A DNA stretch of 64,000 bases, taken from contig NC_019702.1 in assembly GCF_000317085.1 (NCBI RefSeq), positions 2,014,394 through 2,078,393 of the forward strand. The letters run 5' to 3'. This document shows positions 8,852 to 18,301 of the stretch, piece by piece. This DNA comes from Synechococcus sp. PCC 7502. Lineage in GTDB: Bacteria; Cyanobacteriota; Cyanobacteriia; Pseudanabaenales; Pseudanabaenaceae. Numbering within the stretch: position 1 is the stretch's first letter; every line of letters begins with the position of its first letter. The notes beneath the pieces are model-generated. The model did not search any database. It was not told the DNA's origin and saw nothing but the letters and a program-made list of their open reading frames with translations. Made by a program: the position numbers and the translations under genes.

Positions 8852-9443
8852 AAAAAACCTTGCCAGTATTATAAGCATGATTGCTTGGTTCGGCATTAAT
8901 ATAATCGGACTAAATGGCAAAGTGAGATTCTTTTGTCAAGATGAAACACGAATTGGGTTAAAGACAATTAGTGGAAGGAAGATCACAGCAAGAGGAGTCA
9001 AACCCAAAGGTAAAGTTCAGTGGCAGTTTAAGGCAACTTACCTCTATCGAATTGTAGAACCATCAACAGGGGAAAGCTTTTTCTATGAATTTACTCACCT
9101 TAATAGTGAATGCTTCCAAGTATTTCTGAACTTAGTAAGCGCATATTTTCAAGGTGACATCATCGTTATGCAAGTGGATCAAGCAGGAGCACACAGAGCA
9201 AAACGGTTAAAGATTCCTAAAAATATTATTTTGCTATTTCAGCCTGCCCATGCACCTGAGACTAATCCCATTGAAAGAGTGTGGCAGCATTTCAAATTAG
9301 GGTTGAGGTGGAAACTGCCAAAAGATCTTGACCAGTTGCGTGCATTAATGCGGGAAAGGTTAGAAGTTATGACTCAGGAGGTAATTGCTTCGATTGTTGG
9401 GTGGGATTATATTTTAGAGGCTTTATCTGTAGCTCGTATTTAA
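8852..9443 (+). pseudogene. IS630 transposase, C-terminal DDE part
   Basis: Encodes the catalytic half of the IS630 transposase: RFFCQDETRIGLKT (first Asp), VMQVDQAGAHRAKRLKIP (second Asp) and FQPAHAPETNPIERVWQHFK (the Glu of DDE). From 8877 there is an ATG, but sequence continuous with the N-terminal part begins earlier, at the A run following the IS5 element. Taking out IS5 and one TATA repeat leaves seven A residues, and this half is then in the -1 frame relative to the N-terminal half. A programmed -1 shift on A7 would join them. Confidence 0.8.
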
Positions 9444-9450
9444 AGTTTGG

Positions 9451-9679
9451 TATTACTGACGGTTGGACTGTATATCCAAGTTTTATCCCTGATGGTGATC
9501 TGATTATTAGCAAGACTTACATGACCAGAGTTGAGGGTGAAAACTCTCGGTTACGTCACTATCTTGCGCGATTACACAGTAAAACTTTCTGCTATTCCAA
9601 ATCTTTGGATATGTTGCGATACTCTATACGATTGCTGGTTCACTATCTTCATGACCCCTCTGTCCTTTCTTCTATCTGA
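9451..9679 (+). pseudogene. IS1-family transposase (InsB-like), C-terminal fragment
   Basis: About 75 codons of the C-terminus of an IS1 transposase: GITDGWTVYPSFIPDGD, SKTYMTRVEGENSRLRHYLARLHSKT and YSKSLDMLRYSIRLLVHYL are characteristic, and the RLRHYLARLH segment is hard to mistake. The 5' part is missing. The fragment begins immediately at the IS630 right end, so IS630 insertion or a rearrangement removed it. No IS1 terminal repeat was identified after the stop codon. Confidence 0.85.
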
Positions 9680-9712
9680 TTCATACTTCTATCTGCAACG
9701 CCAGTTTTTTAT

Positions 9713-10378
9713 TTAAAACCAAATATCAACAGGAAACCTTCTAAAAAGTTCAACAGTTCCGAAAAGTATGGCAACAATAGTCATCAGGGCAATCATCTGC
9801 CCTTTTTTTGTGCCTTTACCTTCAAGCCATCGCTGATAAATTCGGCTAACCCATGGCACAGCGAACCAACCAGTAATAGCAACACTACAAAAATTCCCAA
9901 ATAACATCCATGTCGGAAAGTCAATATAGGTCGGACGTTTCAGGAGCAGGGTAAAAATCATTACCGTTGGATATAAAACCACTAAAACTAGTAAGTTAAT
10001 TTTCCACACTGGCGAAGGTTTAGTGAGATCCCGACTAAGCCAACGGGCATAGCCTTCGGCATTAGTATTACCCTCAAATTGATAGCCTTTGCCTTCCTCT
10101 AATTGAAGTAAATCACGTCTCTCTTTGCTTTCCAACCACTTCAGGCAGTTTTCAGCGTTATTGAACCGTAGTGACGTTTTAAAAATGAGAATATCTCCAC
10201 CTTCATGGACAAGAATAGGTGTATCTTCGCTAATATAACCCTGATAGCCCATAGCCATCTTTTGGAGTTGTGCCTGAGAGTCTAAAAATTGCTCACGCAT
10301 CAACGGATCAACTCGGTGAGTTAAATGATATTCAAAATATTCGCTAAGTGACTGCTCTGATGTTTGACTGGAATCCAT
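9713..10378 (-). CDS. Membrane protein with antibiotic-biosynthesis-monooxygenase-like domain
   Basis: A 221-residue protein. Residues about 10-105 look like an ABM (dimeric alpha/beta barrel) domain of the COG3224 type: HRVDPLMREQFLDSQAQLQKMAMGYQGYISED, then ILIFKTSLRFNNAENCLKWLESKERRDLL. The second half has three predicted membrane helices, about 125-145, 152-175 and 193-213. ABM domains can be heme- or quinone-linked oxygenases, but many such fusions have no known function. It is the first gene after the IS island and has no obvious operon partner. The function is not assigned. Confidence 0.7.
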   Translation of the reverse strand: MDSSQTSEQSLSEYFEYHLTHRVDPLMREQFLDSQAQLQKMAMGYQGYISEDTPILVHEGGDILIFKTSLRFNNAENCLKWLESKERRDLLQLEEGKGYQFEGNTNAEGYARWLSRDLTKPSPVWKINLLVLVVLYPTVMIFTLLLKRPTYIDFPTWMLFGNFCSVAITGWFAVPWVSRIYQRWLEGKGTKKGQMIALMTIVAILFGTVELFRRFPVDIWF

Positions 10379-10649
10379 AGCACCATAATATGCCTTTTTA
10401 TTAAAATTGGTGATTAAGCTATTAGGCTACTAAAGTTTCAACTTGCTCTAATGTTTCACAGCAGAGATAGTAACTAATTTTGATAAGTAGAAATATATTG
10501 CAATCGCAAATTCTTAATTAAAAAGCGATTAATTTGATCAGATTTTTTGATCATACTTAAGCATAGATTGCTAATAGCTAACAAAAACTTGATCAAAACG
10601 GTACTAAGATGAAGTTATTAGACTCTCAAATTAGACTAAATTCGCACCT

Positions 10650-13265
10650 ATGTTATCAGCCTACCGTAATCATGTTAGTGATCGCCTACAGTTAGGAAAT
10701 ATTCCCCCTTTACCACTTACTCCCCAGCAAACCTCTGAGCTTTGTGAACTTTTACAAAATCCCAGTGCCAGTGAAGAACCTGTAGAGGCAGAATTTTTAT
10801 TAACATTGCTAAGCGATCGCATATCTCCGGGGGTTGATCCAAGTGCATATATCAAAGCAGGATTCTTAACAGCGATCGCTAAAAGTGAACTACATTCTCC
10901 CCTAGTTTCACCCCCCTATGCGGTAGAACTTCTAGGAACAATGGTTGGTGGCTATAATGTGCATTCCTTAATAGATTTACTTAGTCATGAAACCCTAGGG
11001 GCATTGGCAGCAAAAGCACTTAGCAAAACTCTATTAGTATTTGATGCATTTAACCAAGTTTTAGAACTATCCCAAACTAATCCCTTTGCCAAACAAGTAA
11101 TTGATAGCTGGGCAGCCGCCGAATGGTTTACAGATCGACCATCCCTAGCTGAGAAAATCACCGTCACCGTGTTCAAAGTGCCAGGAGAAACTAACACCGA
11201 CGATTTATCTCCTGCGTCCCAAGCCTTCTCTCGTCCTGATATTCCTCTCCATGCTTTAAGTATGCTGGAAACAAAGATGCCTGAAGGCTTAAACACTATA
11301 GCGGAACTAAAGAAATTAGGATTTCCCCTTGCCTATGTGGGGGATGTAGTTGGGACTGGCTCTTCGCGCAAATCGGCAATTAATTCAGTGCTTTGGCATA
11401 TTGGACATGATATTCCCTTCACTCCCAATAAAAGAGCAGGTGGGGTAATTCTCGGTGGAGCGATCGCCCCAATTTTCTTTAATACCGCCGAAGATGCAGG
11501 AGCATTGCCTATTCAATGTGATGTTACTAAGCTGGAAACAGGGATGATCATTGATATCTATCCCTACGAAGGTAAAGTCACAGATCATCATACGGGCGAA
11601 ACTCTTAGCACCTTTACCCTTGCACCCATCACCATTGCCGATGAAGTTAAAGCTGGTGGCAGAATTCCCTTAATTATTGGTAGAAGTTTGAGCGATCGCA
11701 CCCGTCATGCCCTTGGACTAGAACCCAGTGATGTATTTATCCGTCCGTTACATCCCGAAGATTCTGGTAAAGGATTTACCCTAGCACAAAAGATGGTAGG
11801 TAAAGCCTGCGGAGTGAAAGGCATCAGACCGGGAACAGCCTGTGAACCAATTACCACAACTGTCGGCTCCCAAGATACCACTGGACCCATGACCCGTGAT
11901 GAACTGCAAGAGCTTGCCTGTTTAGGTTTCAGTGCAGATTTAGTATTACAAAGCTTCTGTCATACGGCTGCCTATCCCAAACCTGTGGATATTAAAACCC
12001 ATAGAGAACTTCCTTCCTTTTTCTCAGAACGGGGGGGTGTGGCTCTGCGTCCGGGTGATGGCATTATTCACTCTTGGCTCAACCGCATGCTTTTACCCGA
12101 TACGGTCGGTACAGGTGGAGATTCCCATACTAGATTTCCCATTGGCATCTCTTTCCCTGCGGGTTCGGGGTTAGTTGCCTTTGCGGCTGCCTTGGGGGTT
12201 ATGCCTTTAGATATGCCTGAGTCTGTATTGGTCAAATTTACGGGAGAAATGCAACCGGGGGTGACCTTACGAGATTTGGTAAATGCGATCCCCTATGTGG
12301 CGATTCAAAAGGGATTACTCACCGTTGCTAAAGAGAATAAGAAAAATATTTTCTCGGGTAAAATCTTAGAGATAGAAGGACTTCCTCATCTCAAGGTGGA
12401 ACAGGCTTTTGAGCTTTCCGATGCTTCTGCCGAGCGTTCTGCCTCTGGTTGCACAGTTAAATTAGATCCAGAGCCGATCGCTGAATATCTCCGTTCTAAT
12501 ATTGCCTTGATGCAAAATATGATTGCTAGGGGTTATCAAGATGCTAAGACCTTAACTCGGCGCATAGCTAAAATGCAGGCATGGTTAGATAATCCTGTGT
12601 TGTTAGAAGCTGATACTGATGCGGAGTATGCGGCAGTAATTGAAATTAATCTGGATGAAATCAAGGAACCAATCGTAGCAGCACCCAATGATCCAGATAA
12701 CGTGAAGCTGCTTTCAGAAGTGGCTGGCGATCCAGTCCAAGAAGTCTTCATTGGCTCCTGCATGACTAATATTGGACATTATCGGGCGGCGGCTAAGGTG
12801 TTGGAGAACGAACCTCCTGCCAGTGTCAGACTGTGGATATGTCCACCCACCAGAATGGATGAATATCAACTGAAGCAAGAAGGCGTTTACAGTACCTTTG
12901 GACTAGCAGGTGCCAGAACCGAAATGCCTGGCTGCTCCCTGTGTATGGGTAATCAAGCAAGGGTTGGCGATAATACCACTGTTTTCTCTACTTCCACTCG
13001 TAACTTTAATAACCGCATGGGTAAAGGGGCTAGGGTATATCTAGGTTCGGCAGAATTAGCGGCAGTATGTTCCCTCTTAGGACGAATTCCCACGGTGGCA
13101 GAGTACTTAGAGATCGCTAACAGGAAAATTAATCCCTTTGCCAATGATCTATATCGCTATCTCAACTTTGACCAAATTTCTGGTTTTATCGAAGATGGTA
13201 GAATTATCCCCTTAGATCAAATGCCAAGAATAGAGGATATTTTAGGTATCCCAGCCAAAGTGTAG
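10650..13265 (+). CDS. acnB: Bifunctional aconitate hydratase 2 / 2-methylisocitrate dehydratase
   Basis: An 871-residue AcnB, the usual length of the family. It interconverts citrate and isocitrate in the cyanobacterial TCA pathway and feeds 2-oxoglutarate for nitrogen assimilation. The N-terminal HEAT-like domain precedes the swivelling domain (residues about 170-380, [27 protein letters not shown]), then the catalytic core. The [4Fe-4S] ligands are Cys704 (GSCMTNIGH), Cys762 and Cys765 ([10 protein letters not shown]). The ATG start at 10650 fits the family N-terminus. The gene is preceded by a 270-base AT-rich leader and is convergent with scpB, 11 bases away. Everything points to a functional enzyme. 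Confidence 0.97.
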   Translation: MLSAYRNHVSDRLQLGNIPPLPLTPQQTSELCELLQNPSASEEPVEAEFLLTLLSDRISPGVDPSAYIKAGFLTAIAKSELHSPLVSPPYAVELLGTMVGGYNVHSLIDLLSHETLGALAAKALSKTLLVFDAFNQVLELSQTNPFAKQVIDSWAAAEWFTDRPSLAEKITVTVFKVPGETNTDDLSPASQAFSRPDIPLHALSMLETKMPEGLNTIAELKKLGFPLAYVGDVVGTGSSRKSAINSVLWHIGHDIPFTPNKRAGGVILGGAIAPIFFNTAEDAGALPIQCDVTKLETGMIIDIYPYEGKVTDHHTGETLSTFTLAPITIADEVKAGGRIPLIIGRSLSDRTRHALGLEPSDVFIRPLHPEDSGKGFTLAQKMVGKACGVKGIRPGTACEPITTTVGSQDTTGPMTRDELQELACLGFSADLVLQSFCHTAAYPKPVDIKTHRELPSFFSERGGVALRPGDGIIHSWLNRMLLPDTVGTGGDSHTRFPIGISFPAGSGLVAFAAALGVMPLDMPESVLVKFTGEMQPGVTLRDLVNAIPYVAIQKGLLTVAKENKKNIFSGKILEIEGLPHLKVEQAFELSDASAERSASGCTVKLDPEPIAEYLRSNIALMQNMIARGYQDAKTLTRRIAKMQAWLDNPVLLEADTDAEYAAVIEINLDEIKEPIVAAPNDPDNVKLLSEVAGDPVQEVFIGSCMTNIGHYRAAAKVLENEPPASVRLWICPPTRMDEYQLKQEGVYSTFGLAGARTEMPGCSLCMGNQARVGDNTTVFSTSTRNFNNRMGKGARVYLGSAELAAVCSLLGRIPTVAEYLEIANRKINPFANDLYRYLNFDQISGFIEDGRIIPLDQMPRIEDILGIPAKV

Positions 13266-13276
13266 TTACTCCAATT

Positions 13277-13756
13277 TCAGTTCTGCAGGAGGTCTAATTT
13301 AGACAAATCATCAATTTCAAAATACTGATGAAACTTCTGGGTAATTTCCAGATGATACGATCGCCCGTCCCGATGTTTTTGAATGAAGCCTTGATCCACT
13401 AACTCTTGAATTTGCAAATAGGCACTGGAGCCACGAATTTGAATTACATCAGCTTGACTAATGGGATTATTCAGGGCGATCGCCGCTAAGGTGCGTAATG
13501 TTCCCCGTCCTAGATCGGTGGGAATAATTTTCTGGACTAGGTCACTAAACTGAGATTTCAGGCATAATGCAAACCCTGCATCACTTTCAACAATTTCTAA
13601 AGCACTATTTCGATAAGCATAGTCGGCAATCAAATCAACCAATCCATCTTCGATGAGATTACGGTCACATTCTGCAACAATAGTGATCGCATCTATGGTC
13701 ATGGGTTGCCCCTTGAGGTAAAGGATTGCTTCAATTTGTTGAGAAATATTAGTCAT
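13277..13756 (-). CDS. scpB: Segregation and condensation protein B
   Basis: A 159-residue ScpB, the winged-helix kleisin-associated subunit that works with Smc and ScpA in chromosome condensation. Visible family traits are IEAILYLKGQPMTIDAI at the N-terminus, LGRGTLRTLAAIALNNPISQADVIQIRGSSAYLQIQELVDQGFI (the paired winged helices), and a shortened acidic tail. Cyanobacterial ScpB proteins are typically of about this size. ScpA is not adjacent. The gene is divergent from crr7, with 39 bases between start codons, so the two may share a promoter region. Confidence 0.9.
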   Translation of the reverse strand: MTNISQQIEAILYLKGQPMTIDAITIVAECDRNLIEDGLVDLIADYAYRNSALEIVESDAGFALCLKSQFSDLVQKIIPTDLGRGTLRTLAAIALNNPISQADVIQIRGSSAYLQIQELVDQGFIQKHRDGRSYHLEITQKFHQYFEIDDLSKLDLLQN

Positions 13757-13795
13757 GGCATAATAAACACATCAAGTAATTCAGATGATTAATCT

Positions 13796-14068
13796 ATGCC
13801 CAATAGCATAATGTATCAAGAAGATTGTTATGTAGTTCTTTCGCCTGAACTCACAGAGCAGTTTGTGTCATTGTCTGAGTTAGAGGAAATTCTTAAAGAT
13901 TTACTGCTCAAGATACCATCTCAACTCCCCCAAGACCTTAAAAATATTCCTAGTCTGGAACATCAGGTGGAACGTTTGATTAAAACTGCCTGCGAATTAG
14001 ATTGTCATGAACTAGGCAAATGGCAATGGTATGTAGTGAGACTAGACAAACCCAAAATCACCCATTAA
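13796..14068 (+). CDS. CRR7-like NDH-1 complex assembly protein
   Basis: A 90-residue protein matching the chlororespiratory reduction 7 family of cyanobacteria and chloroplasts. The key features are the early MYQEDCYVVLSPE segment, EQFVSLSELEEILKDLL and the C-terminal signature TACELDCHELGKWQWYVVRLDK, which aligns well with the plant CRR7 end (CELEIDG...QWYEVRLE). In plants CRR7 is needed to accumulate subcomplex A of the photosynthetic NDH-1 complex. A comparable role here is inference by homology. Its 3' end overlaps the convergent TPR gene by 27 bases. Confidence 0.75.
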   Translation: MPNSIMYQEDCYVVLSPELTEQFVSLSELEEILKDLLLKIPSQLPQDLKNIPSLEHQVERLIKTACELDCHELGKWQWYVVRLDKPKITH

Positions 14069-15286
14069 TTCATTTAAAAATAGTTCTATTTTTGCAACTA
14101 AAACTGATGAATCATCTCTAAATGGGTTAAGGATTGCCAAAGCTTGCTCTAGGGAACGTACTGCTTTGCCATGAAACTGATACCGATACCTAGATTCACA
14201 GCAGAGACTATATATAACTGCTAAATCATAGAGAGTGCGAGCTTTCTCTTGGGGAGTACCATAGTTATCAAACATCATTAATGCTTCTAAAAGTTCATCG
14301 GCGATCGCTTCAATACTTTCTTCGGTAACTTCATCCATGCCTTTAGCTAACCGAGCCGTAAGCACACGGGCTAAGGTACGTTTCCCCAATCCTAATCCAT
14401 GTTGATTTTGGAGTTTTTCAAATCTGGGAATGGCAAACTGTTTTACATATTCCTGAGCTTGGGGAATATTATCTATCCCAATCTTAGCTTCAGCTAAATT
14501 TAGATATAAATAGGCAATTTGCTGTAAATCTAGGGGTTCTTCTAGCTGGGATAAAACATCTTTAATTACTGTAATAGCTGTTTCCCATTGTGCTTGGGCA
14601 ATCGCTACTTGACTAAGTCCAATAAAAGCCTGAACCCGTAAATATTTGTCATCAAGTTCAACGGCTATATCCAAGCTTTGTTCAAAATACTCTTGGGCGC
14701 GCTGATACTGATCTAGTTGCAAATAAATCCGCCCTAAAAGCTCGCAGTTATTAGCTCGGCTGGTACGAGAAGTTGATTTCTGTAAGTAAGATAAAGCAGT
14801 CTTAAAGTCACCAAGCCCGATATAAGATTCTGCCAAGTTACGTTCCAATGTCGATAGCATTTCTGGCTCATTAGTGTAACTGCTACAGATTTGATCAAAC
14901 TGGGCGATCGCTTCGTGAAAGTTACCCTCCTGCAAACTTAAAAGCCCTTGGGCATAAATAACATAGCTTCTTTGTTGATCCGTGGCTTGACGTGGATGGG
15001 CGGATAAGCTAGGAACAGACTGGCTATGACTACTATCTAATTTCTCTCTGTCTAATTTTTTTAATATATAGATTGATCTATCTAAAAGTGACTTAGCTCT
15101 ACCTAGGGCAGGAATTTGCCCAATTTCAATTAACTCTATGGCTAATTCAGTTAGAGCTTTAGAAATTAGCACCTCATCATTCAAAGACTCAGCCCGTTGA
15201 ATAGATTCCTCAAAACAAGCGATCGATTCGGCTCGATCTTGTCTCCGCAATAATTGCCCCTGCTTTAGAAGCTCACTTGGTTGCAT
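14042..15286 (-). CDS. TPR-repeat protein
   Basis: A 414-residue protein made almost wholly of tetratricopeptide repeats, for example LLKQGQLLRRQDRAESIACFEESIQRA, AQGLLSLQEGNFHEAIAQFDQI, LAESYIGLGDFKTALSYLQKS, LGRIYLQLDQYQRAQEYFEQSLDIA and GLSQVAIAQAQWETAITVIKDVL. TPR solenoids bind partner proteins. There is no signal peptide and no catalytic domain, so it is probably a cytosolic scaffold. The ATG at 15286 is the natural start because repeats begin within five residues. The partner is unknown and nothing nearby suggests one. Confidence 0.8.
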   Translation of the reverse strand: MQPSELLKQGQLLRRQDRAESIACFEESIQRAESLNDEVLISKALTELAIELIEIGQIPALGRAKSLLDRSIYILKKLDREKLDSSHSQSVPSLSAHPRQATDQQRSYVIYAQGLLSLQEGNFHEAIAQFDQICSSYTNEPEMLSTLERNLAESYIGLGDFKTALSYLQKSTSRTSRANNCELLGRIYLQLDQYQRAQEYFEQSLDIAVELDDKYLRVQAFIGLSQVAIAQAQWETAITVIKDVLSQLEEPLDLQQIAYLYLNLAEAKIGIDNIPQAQEYVKQFAIPRFEKLQNQHGLGLGKRTLARVLTARLAKGMDEVTEESIEAIADELLEALMMFDNYGTPQEKARTLYDLAVIYSLCCESRYRYQFHGKAVRSLEQALAILNPFRDDSSVLVAKIELFLNELMGDFGFV

Positions 15287-15520
15287 AGACTACATTCCCT
15301 TTGCAAATATCCCTCATCTAATCTTACAGTGATTTTATCGCTCTTGTATAAACGGATATTAAGTAAATTGTGATTTTTGTCAAAGATTTATTGAGAAATT
15401 CTGGTATTTCCGTGAAAGCCTGTTAGTTTGTTAATCCATAAATCAGATTTTCTTATTAAATTACATTTAACTTTAATCATAAAAAATCATCAAATTATTA
15501 AAATTAAAACTATTAAACCC

Positions 15521-15688
15521 ATGTATAAAAACTCAGACCCTGTGATATCAATTGTTACTGCTGCTGTTGGTGCAGGTAGTGCAGCTTATATTAGTGTTAG
15601 TCAAGGACAGAGTGTATTAACAGGCTTAGGAGTAACTGCGATCGCTACGGTTATAGCCGTAATGGTTGATAGGTTTTATTATCGGTAA
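15521..15688 (+). CDS. Small two-helix membrane protein, unknown function
   Basis: From ATG 15521 the protein is 55 residues long. A longer frame from 15428 adds an AT-rich, Lys/Ile-rich stretch that does not look coding. It has two short hydrophobic, small-residue segments, VISIVTAAVGAGSAAYISVS and LGVTAIATVIAVMV, and ends with a basic DRFYYR. The shape suggests a tiny membrane or holin-like protein. I do not recognise a family. It lies 39 bases before the YciI-like gene and could be co-transcribed with it. Confidence 0.5.
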   Translation: MYKNSDPVISIVTAAVGAGSAAYISVSQGQSVLTGLGVTAIATVIAVMVDRFYYR

Positions 15689-15727
15689 GTAATATCCTAA
15701 AATATCTAACAAATATGTCCAAGTAAT

Positions 15728-16000
15728 ATGTCTAAAAAATATGTAATGTGGGGATCATACTGTGATCAAGTTCTAGAAAAAAGAACACCCCACCGCCAAG
15801 ATCATTTAGATAATCTGCAGGCATTAAAAAATAATGGGCAGTTAATTACTATCGGTCCAACCCAAAATTTACAAAAAGTATTTGCTGTGTATGTAGCTGA
15901 TACCGAGGCAGAAGCTCGCAGTTTGATTGAAGCCGATCCCTACTGGCAACATCAAATTTGGACTGAGTATGAAATCTATGAATGGGTGCAGGTTTTTTAG
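15728..16000 (+). CDS. YciI-like family protein
   Basis: A 90-residue single-domain YCII-related protein with the dimeric alpha/beta-barrel fold. Conserved features include KYVMWGSYCDQVLEKRTPHRQDHLDNLQALKNNGQLITIGP, with the His-Asp-His cluster near residues 22-27, and the terminal DPYWQHQIWTEYEIYEWVQVF. The family's biochemical role is not settled; members are proposed small-molecule-binding or hydrolytic proteins. It is followed after 88 bases by a NIL-ferredoxin gene on the same strand. Confidence 0.8.
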   Translation: MSKKYVMWGSYCDQVLEKRTPHRQDHLDNLQALKNNGQLITIGPTQNLQKVFAVYVADTEAEARSLIEADPYWQHQIWTEYEIYEWVQVF

Positions 16001-16088
16001 ACAATTTTTTGGGGGTTATAGCTTAAACTTGTCTTTAAGTCGCTCACTAATCAATTACTAATCCGTTACTAAGATCAGGGATAAAGCC

Positions 16089-16493
16089 ATGAAACAGAGA
16101 GTGAATCTGACTTTTCCTAAGTCCACAATTAGTATCCCTCTATCCTATCGCTTGGCAATAGATTTTAATATTGCGGCTAATATTATCCGTGCTCACATTG
16201 CCCCTAATCAAGAAGGTAAAATGGTGATGGAGCTTTCCGGCGACATTGATCATTTAGAATCTGCCCTAGAATGGATGCGATCGCAGAATATAGAGGTGTC
16301 TTCCGATAAAAGAGAAATTGTTATTGATGAAGACCAGTGTGTCGATTGTGGACTTTGTACAGGGGTTTGCCCAACTACAGCCTTAAATTTAGACCCAATT
16401 AGCTTTCGTTTGAATTTTAGGCGATCGCTTTGTATAGTTTGCGAACAATGTATTTCCGTTTGTCCCGTGGAGGCAATTTCGATTAATCTATGA
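16089..16493 (+). CDS. NIL-domain ferredoxin with two [4Fe-4S] clusters
   Basis: A 134-residue fusion. Residues 1-75 form a NIL domain (RVNLTFPKSTISIPLSYRLAIDFNIAANIIRAHIAP), an ACT-like fold also found at the end of methionine ABC importers. Residues 78-134 form a bacterial-type 2[4Fe-4S] ferredoxin, with cluster ligands Cys84, 87, 90, 94 and Cys115, 118, 121, 125. This architecture is a conserved cyanobacterial protein family with a proposed electron-transfer role in sulfur or methionine metabolism. The partner enzyme is not evident from the neighbours. Confidence 0.85.
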   Translation: MKQRVNLTFPKSTISIPLSYRLAIDFNIAANIIRAHIAPNQEGKMVMELSGDIDHLESALEWMRSQNIEVSSDKREIVIDEDQCVDCGLCTGVCPTTALNLDPISFRLNFRRSLCIVCEQCISVCPVEAISINL

Positions 16494-16813
16494 AAAAGTA
16501 AACTAGACTACCATACCAACCTGAATAAAAAGCCAAATCTAAGACGGGAAATAGCCATGGCGTTTACTAGACTTTTTTGTGTACGGCTTTTTTGTGATCA
16601 GTGATAAAAATACAGTCATAATATATCTATACAAATGGTGTATTGTAAAAATGACCTTAAGACTTGTTTCTAAATTCCATAGTTATTTGGCATAGTGATT
16701 TGGCAATGTTAAAGCCATAGGTATTAGTAGCAGATGGTAAGTACTCAGCAAATAATTTTGTCAGCTTACTATGATCATGAAATTTGGTCATTAAATTTTT
16801 AGGAGTGTGTGAT
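16494..16813. other. Intergenic region, no gene seen
   Basis: About 320 AT-rich bases between the NIL-ferredoxin and the acetyltransferase. Short direct repeats of ACTAGACT occur near 16505 and 16567, and a GGCTTTTTT tract near 16588 could end a weak hairpin with an AAAAAGCC upstream. No open frame of coding character and no RNA gene was recognised. Confidence 0.4.
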
Positions 16814-17275
16814 TTGGATAATCGTCATATTCAGTTTTGTGATTCCCCTGACTTGGTAGATTTTAAGCAGTTACAGGAGTTACTCAGAGTCAGTGCATTT
16901 TGGGCAAGGACAAGAACCATAGAAGACTTAAAAGTGGCGATCGCCAATTCCAATCCCGTAGTTACAGTGTGGGATGGCGTAAAGTTAATTGGTCATGCTC
17001 GTGCTACTAGTGATGTGGTTTATCGGGCAACAATTTGGGATGTGGTGATTGATCCAGATTACCGAGGTACGGGCTTGGGTAGAAAGTTAGTGCAGACCGT
17101 TTTGGCACATCCGAGAGTCTGTAATGTGGAACGTGTGTATTTAATGACTTCGATGCAACAGAAGTTTTATCAACATATTGGGTTTGAGCTTAACTCAAGT
17201 ACGACTTTGGTTTTACATAATCAACGGGGATCAGAAGTAGAAGTTTTACTAACGCAGTCATCTTTATCTGGGTGA
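16814..17275 (+). CDS. GNAT-family N-acetyltransferase
   Basis: I place the start at TTG 16814 because AGGAG at 16801-16805 sits eight bases upstream; the frame is open further, to TTG 16784. The product is then 153 residues. The acetyl-CoA-binding motif A is VVIDPDYRGTGLGRKLVQTVL (RGTGLG pyrophosphate loop), preceded by the strand VWDGVKLIGHARATSD and followed by VERVYLMTSMQQKFYQHIGFE. It acetylates an amine of unknown identity. This type is widespread in cyanobacteria and is related to plant chloroplast GNAT proteins. Confidence 0.85.
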   Translation: MDNRHIQFCDSPDLVDFKQLQELLRVSAFWARTRTIEDLKVAIANSNPVVTVWDGVKLIGHARATSDVVYRATIWDVVIDPDYRGTGLGRKLVQTVLAHPRVCNVERVYLMTSMQQKFYQHIGFELNSSTTLVLHNQRGSEVEVLLTQSSLSG

Positions 17276-17311
17276 TTTATCTGAGTAGTGTGATGGGATT
17301 GTTGGCAAGTA

Positions 17312-18301
17312 TTACTGGCTAAGGAGTTGGGTCTCAAGGACTACTACGGGTATAAGCTGATCAACATGAATTTCGCCGACTCCTAAAAACTGAGCTTGGG
17401 CATAAATTCGCCGATAGTTATTCCCAGAAGTACTTGCAGAAGATAAATTAGAATCCAGGCTGATATATCGACTATATTGATTAGTGCTTAGAGCCTGTCC
17501 TTGCGTCCAACGTTTTGCCGCATCTATCGGTAATTCAATCATGGCAAGATTTTGCAGAGCCGCATCGGCAGAGATTAAACCATGGCTAGGCTCTGAAGTC
17601 TCAGGGATTTGGGCAATTTCAGTAAAAGTTTTGCTGTCAATAAGATCAAATCCATTGCTAAAGGTGCGTTCCAAGCCTGATAAAGTTGCTCCACATTTTA
17701 GTAACTCTCCTAAATCACGAGCGATCGCCCGAATATAGGTACCACTACCACAGGCAATCATTAGGTCTAATTCGGGAAAACTTCCTGATCGCCATGCCAA
17801 AACTTCAATTTTATAAACTTCTACGGTTCTAATCGGTACTTCCACGGGTAAACCAGCACGCGCTAAATCATATAACCGTACTCCATTGACTTGAATGGCA
17901 CTAAAGGCAGGTGGACGTTGTTGAATAGTGCCTTGAAATAGGGGTAAGAGCCTTTCAATATCTATTAATTTAAGGTCTGGACATTCCTTTTGAGTCAAAA
18001 TTTCCCCTTCCATATCATCAGTATTGGTAATAATTCCAAACCGTATCGTTGCTTTATATGCCTTGCCTTCAGGGAGAAATCGCAGCAGTCTTGTACAATT
18101 ACCAATGGCGATCGGTAAAACTCCTGTTGCCATTGGGTCAAGGGTGCCACTATGTCCTACTTTTTTTTGATTAAGAAGTTTACGAACTCGGCTAATACAG
18201 TCGTGGGCAGTAATTCCTCTAGGCTTATGCAGATTTAAAAAACCATTAATCACAGAACAACTATCCTTAGAATCTTTAAAAATTAGCGATTGCTTCGCCA
18301 T
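17312..18301 (-). CDS. truB: tRNA pseudouridine(55) synthase TruB
   Basis: A 329-residue TruB that makes pseudouridine 55 in the T-loop of tRNAs. The N-terminal GFLNLHKPRGITAHDCISRVRKLL and the catalytic KKVGHSGTLDPMATGVLPIAIG motif with nucleophile Asp55 are present, followed by RPPAFSAIQVNGVRLYDLARAG and SGTYIRAIARDLGE. The first 18 residues before the core are poorly conserved; ATG 18301 is the only reasonable start. The C-terminal extension fits the cyanobacterial form. The neighbours are unrelated. Confidence 0.95.
   Translation of the reverse strand: MAKQSLIFKDSKDSCSVINGFLNLHKPRGITAHDCISRVRKLLNQKKVGHSGTLDPMATGVLPIAIGNCTRLLRFLPEGKAYKATIRFGIITNTDDMEGEILTQKECPDLKLIDIERLLPLFQGTIQQRPPAFSAIQVNGVRLYDLARAGLPVEVPIRTVEVYKIEVLAWRSGSFPELDLMIACGSGTYIRAIARDLGELLKCGATLSGLERTFSNGFDLIDSKTFTEIAQIPETSEPSHGLISADAALQNLAMIELPIDAAKRWTQGQALSTNQYSRYISLDSNLSSASTSGNNYRRIYAQAQFLGVGEIHVDQLIPVVVLETQLLSQ

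Larger units (their letters stand above)
7403..9450 (+). mobile_element. IS630-family element, interrupted by an IS5-family element
   Basis: The element starts with CCAAATCG after TA (7401-7402) and ends with TTTGG before TA (9451-9452), as expected for IS630/Tc1 elements that duplicate TA. The terminal identity is only short (CCAAA). It carries a Tc1/mariner-type transposase in two pieces, 7464-7941 and 8852-9443, separated by the IS5-family insertion at 7942-8847. Its left flank is IS4-like transposase and its right flank is IS1 transposase, so its surroundings are themselves broken elements. A second copy of its left end, 22 of 23 bases identical, lies at 42805-42827. Confidence 0.8.

Noticed and set aside
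15428-15520. A longer N-terminus for the small membrane protein at 15521
   Set aside because: The added sequence is Lys/Ile/Asn-rich and looks like translated AT-rich leader; ATG 15521 begins the protein-like part.
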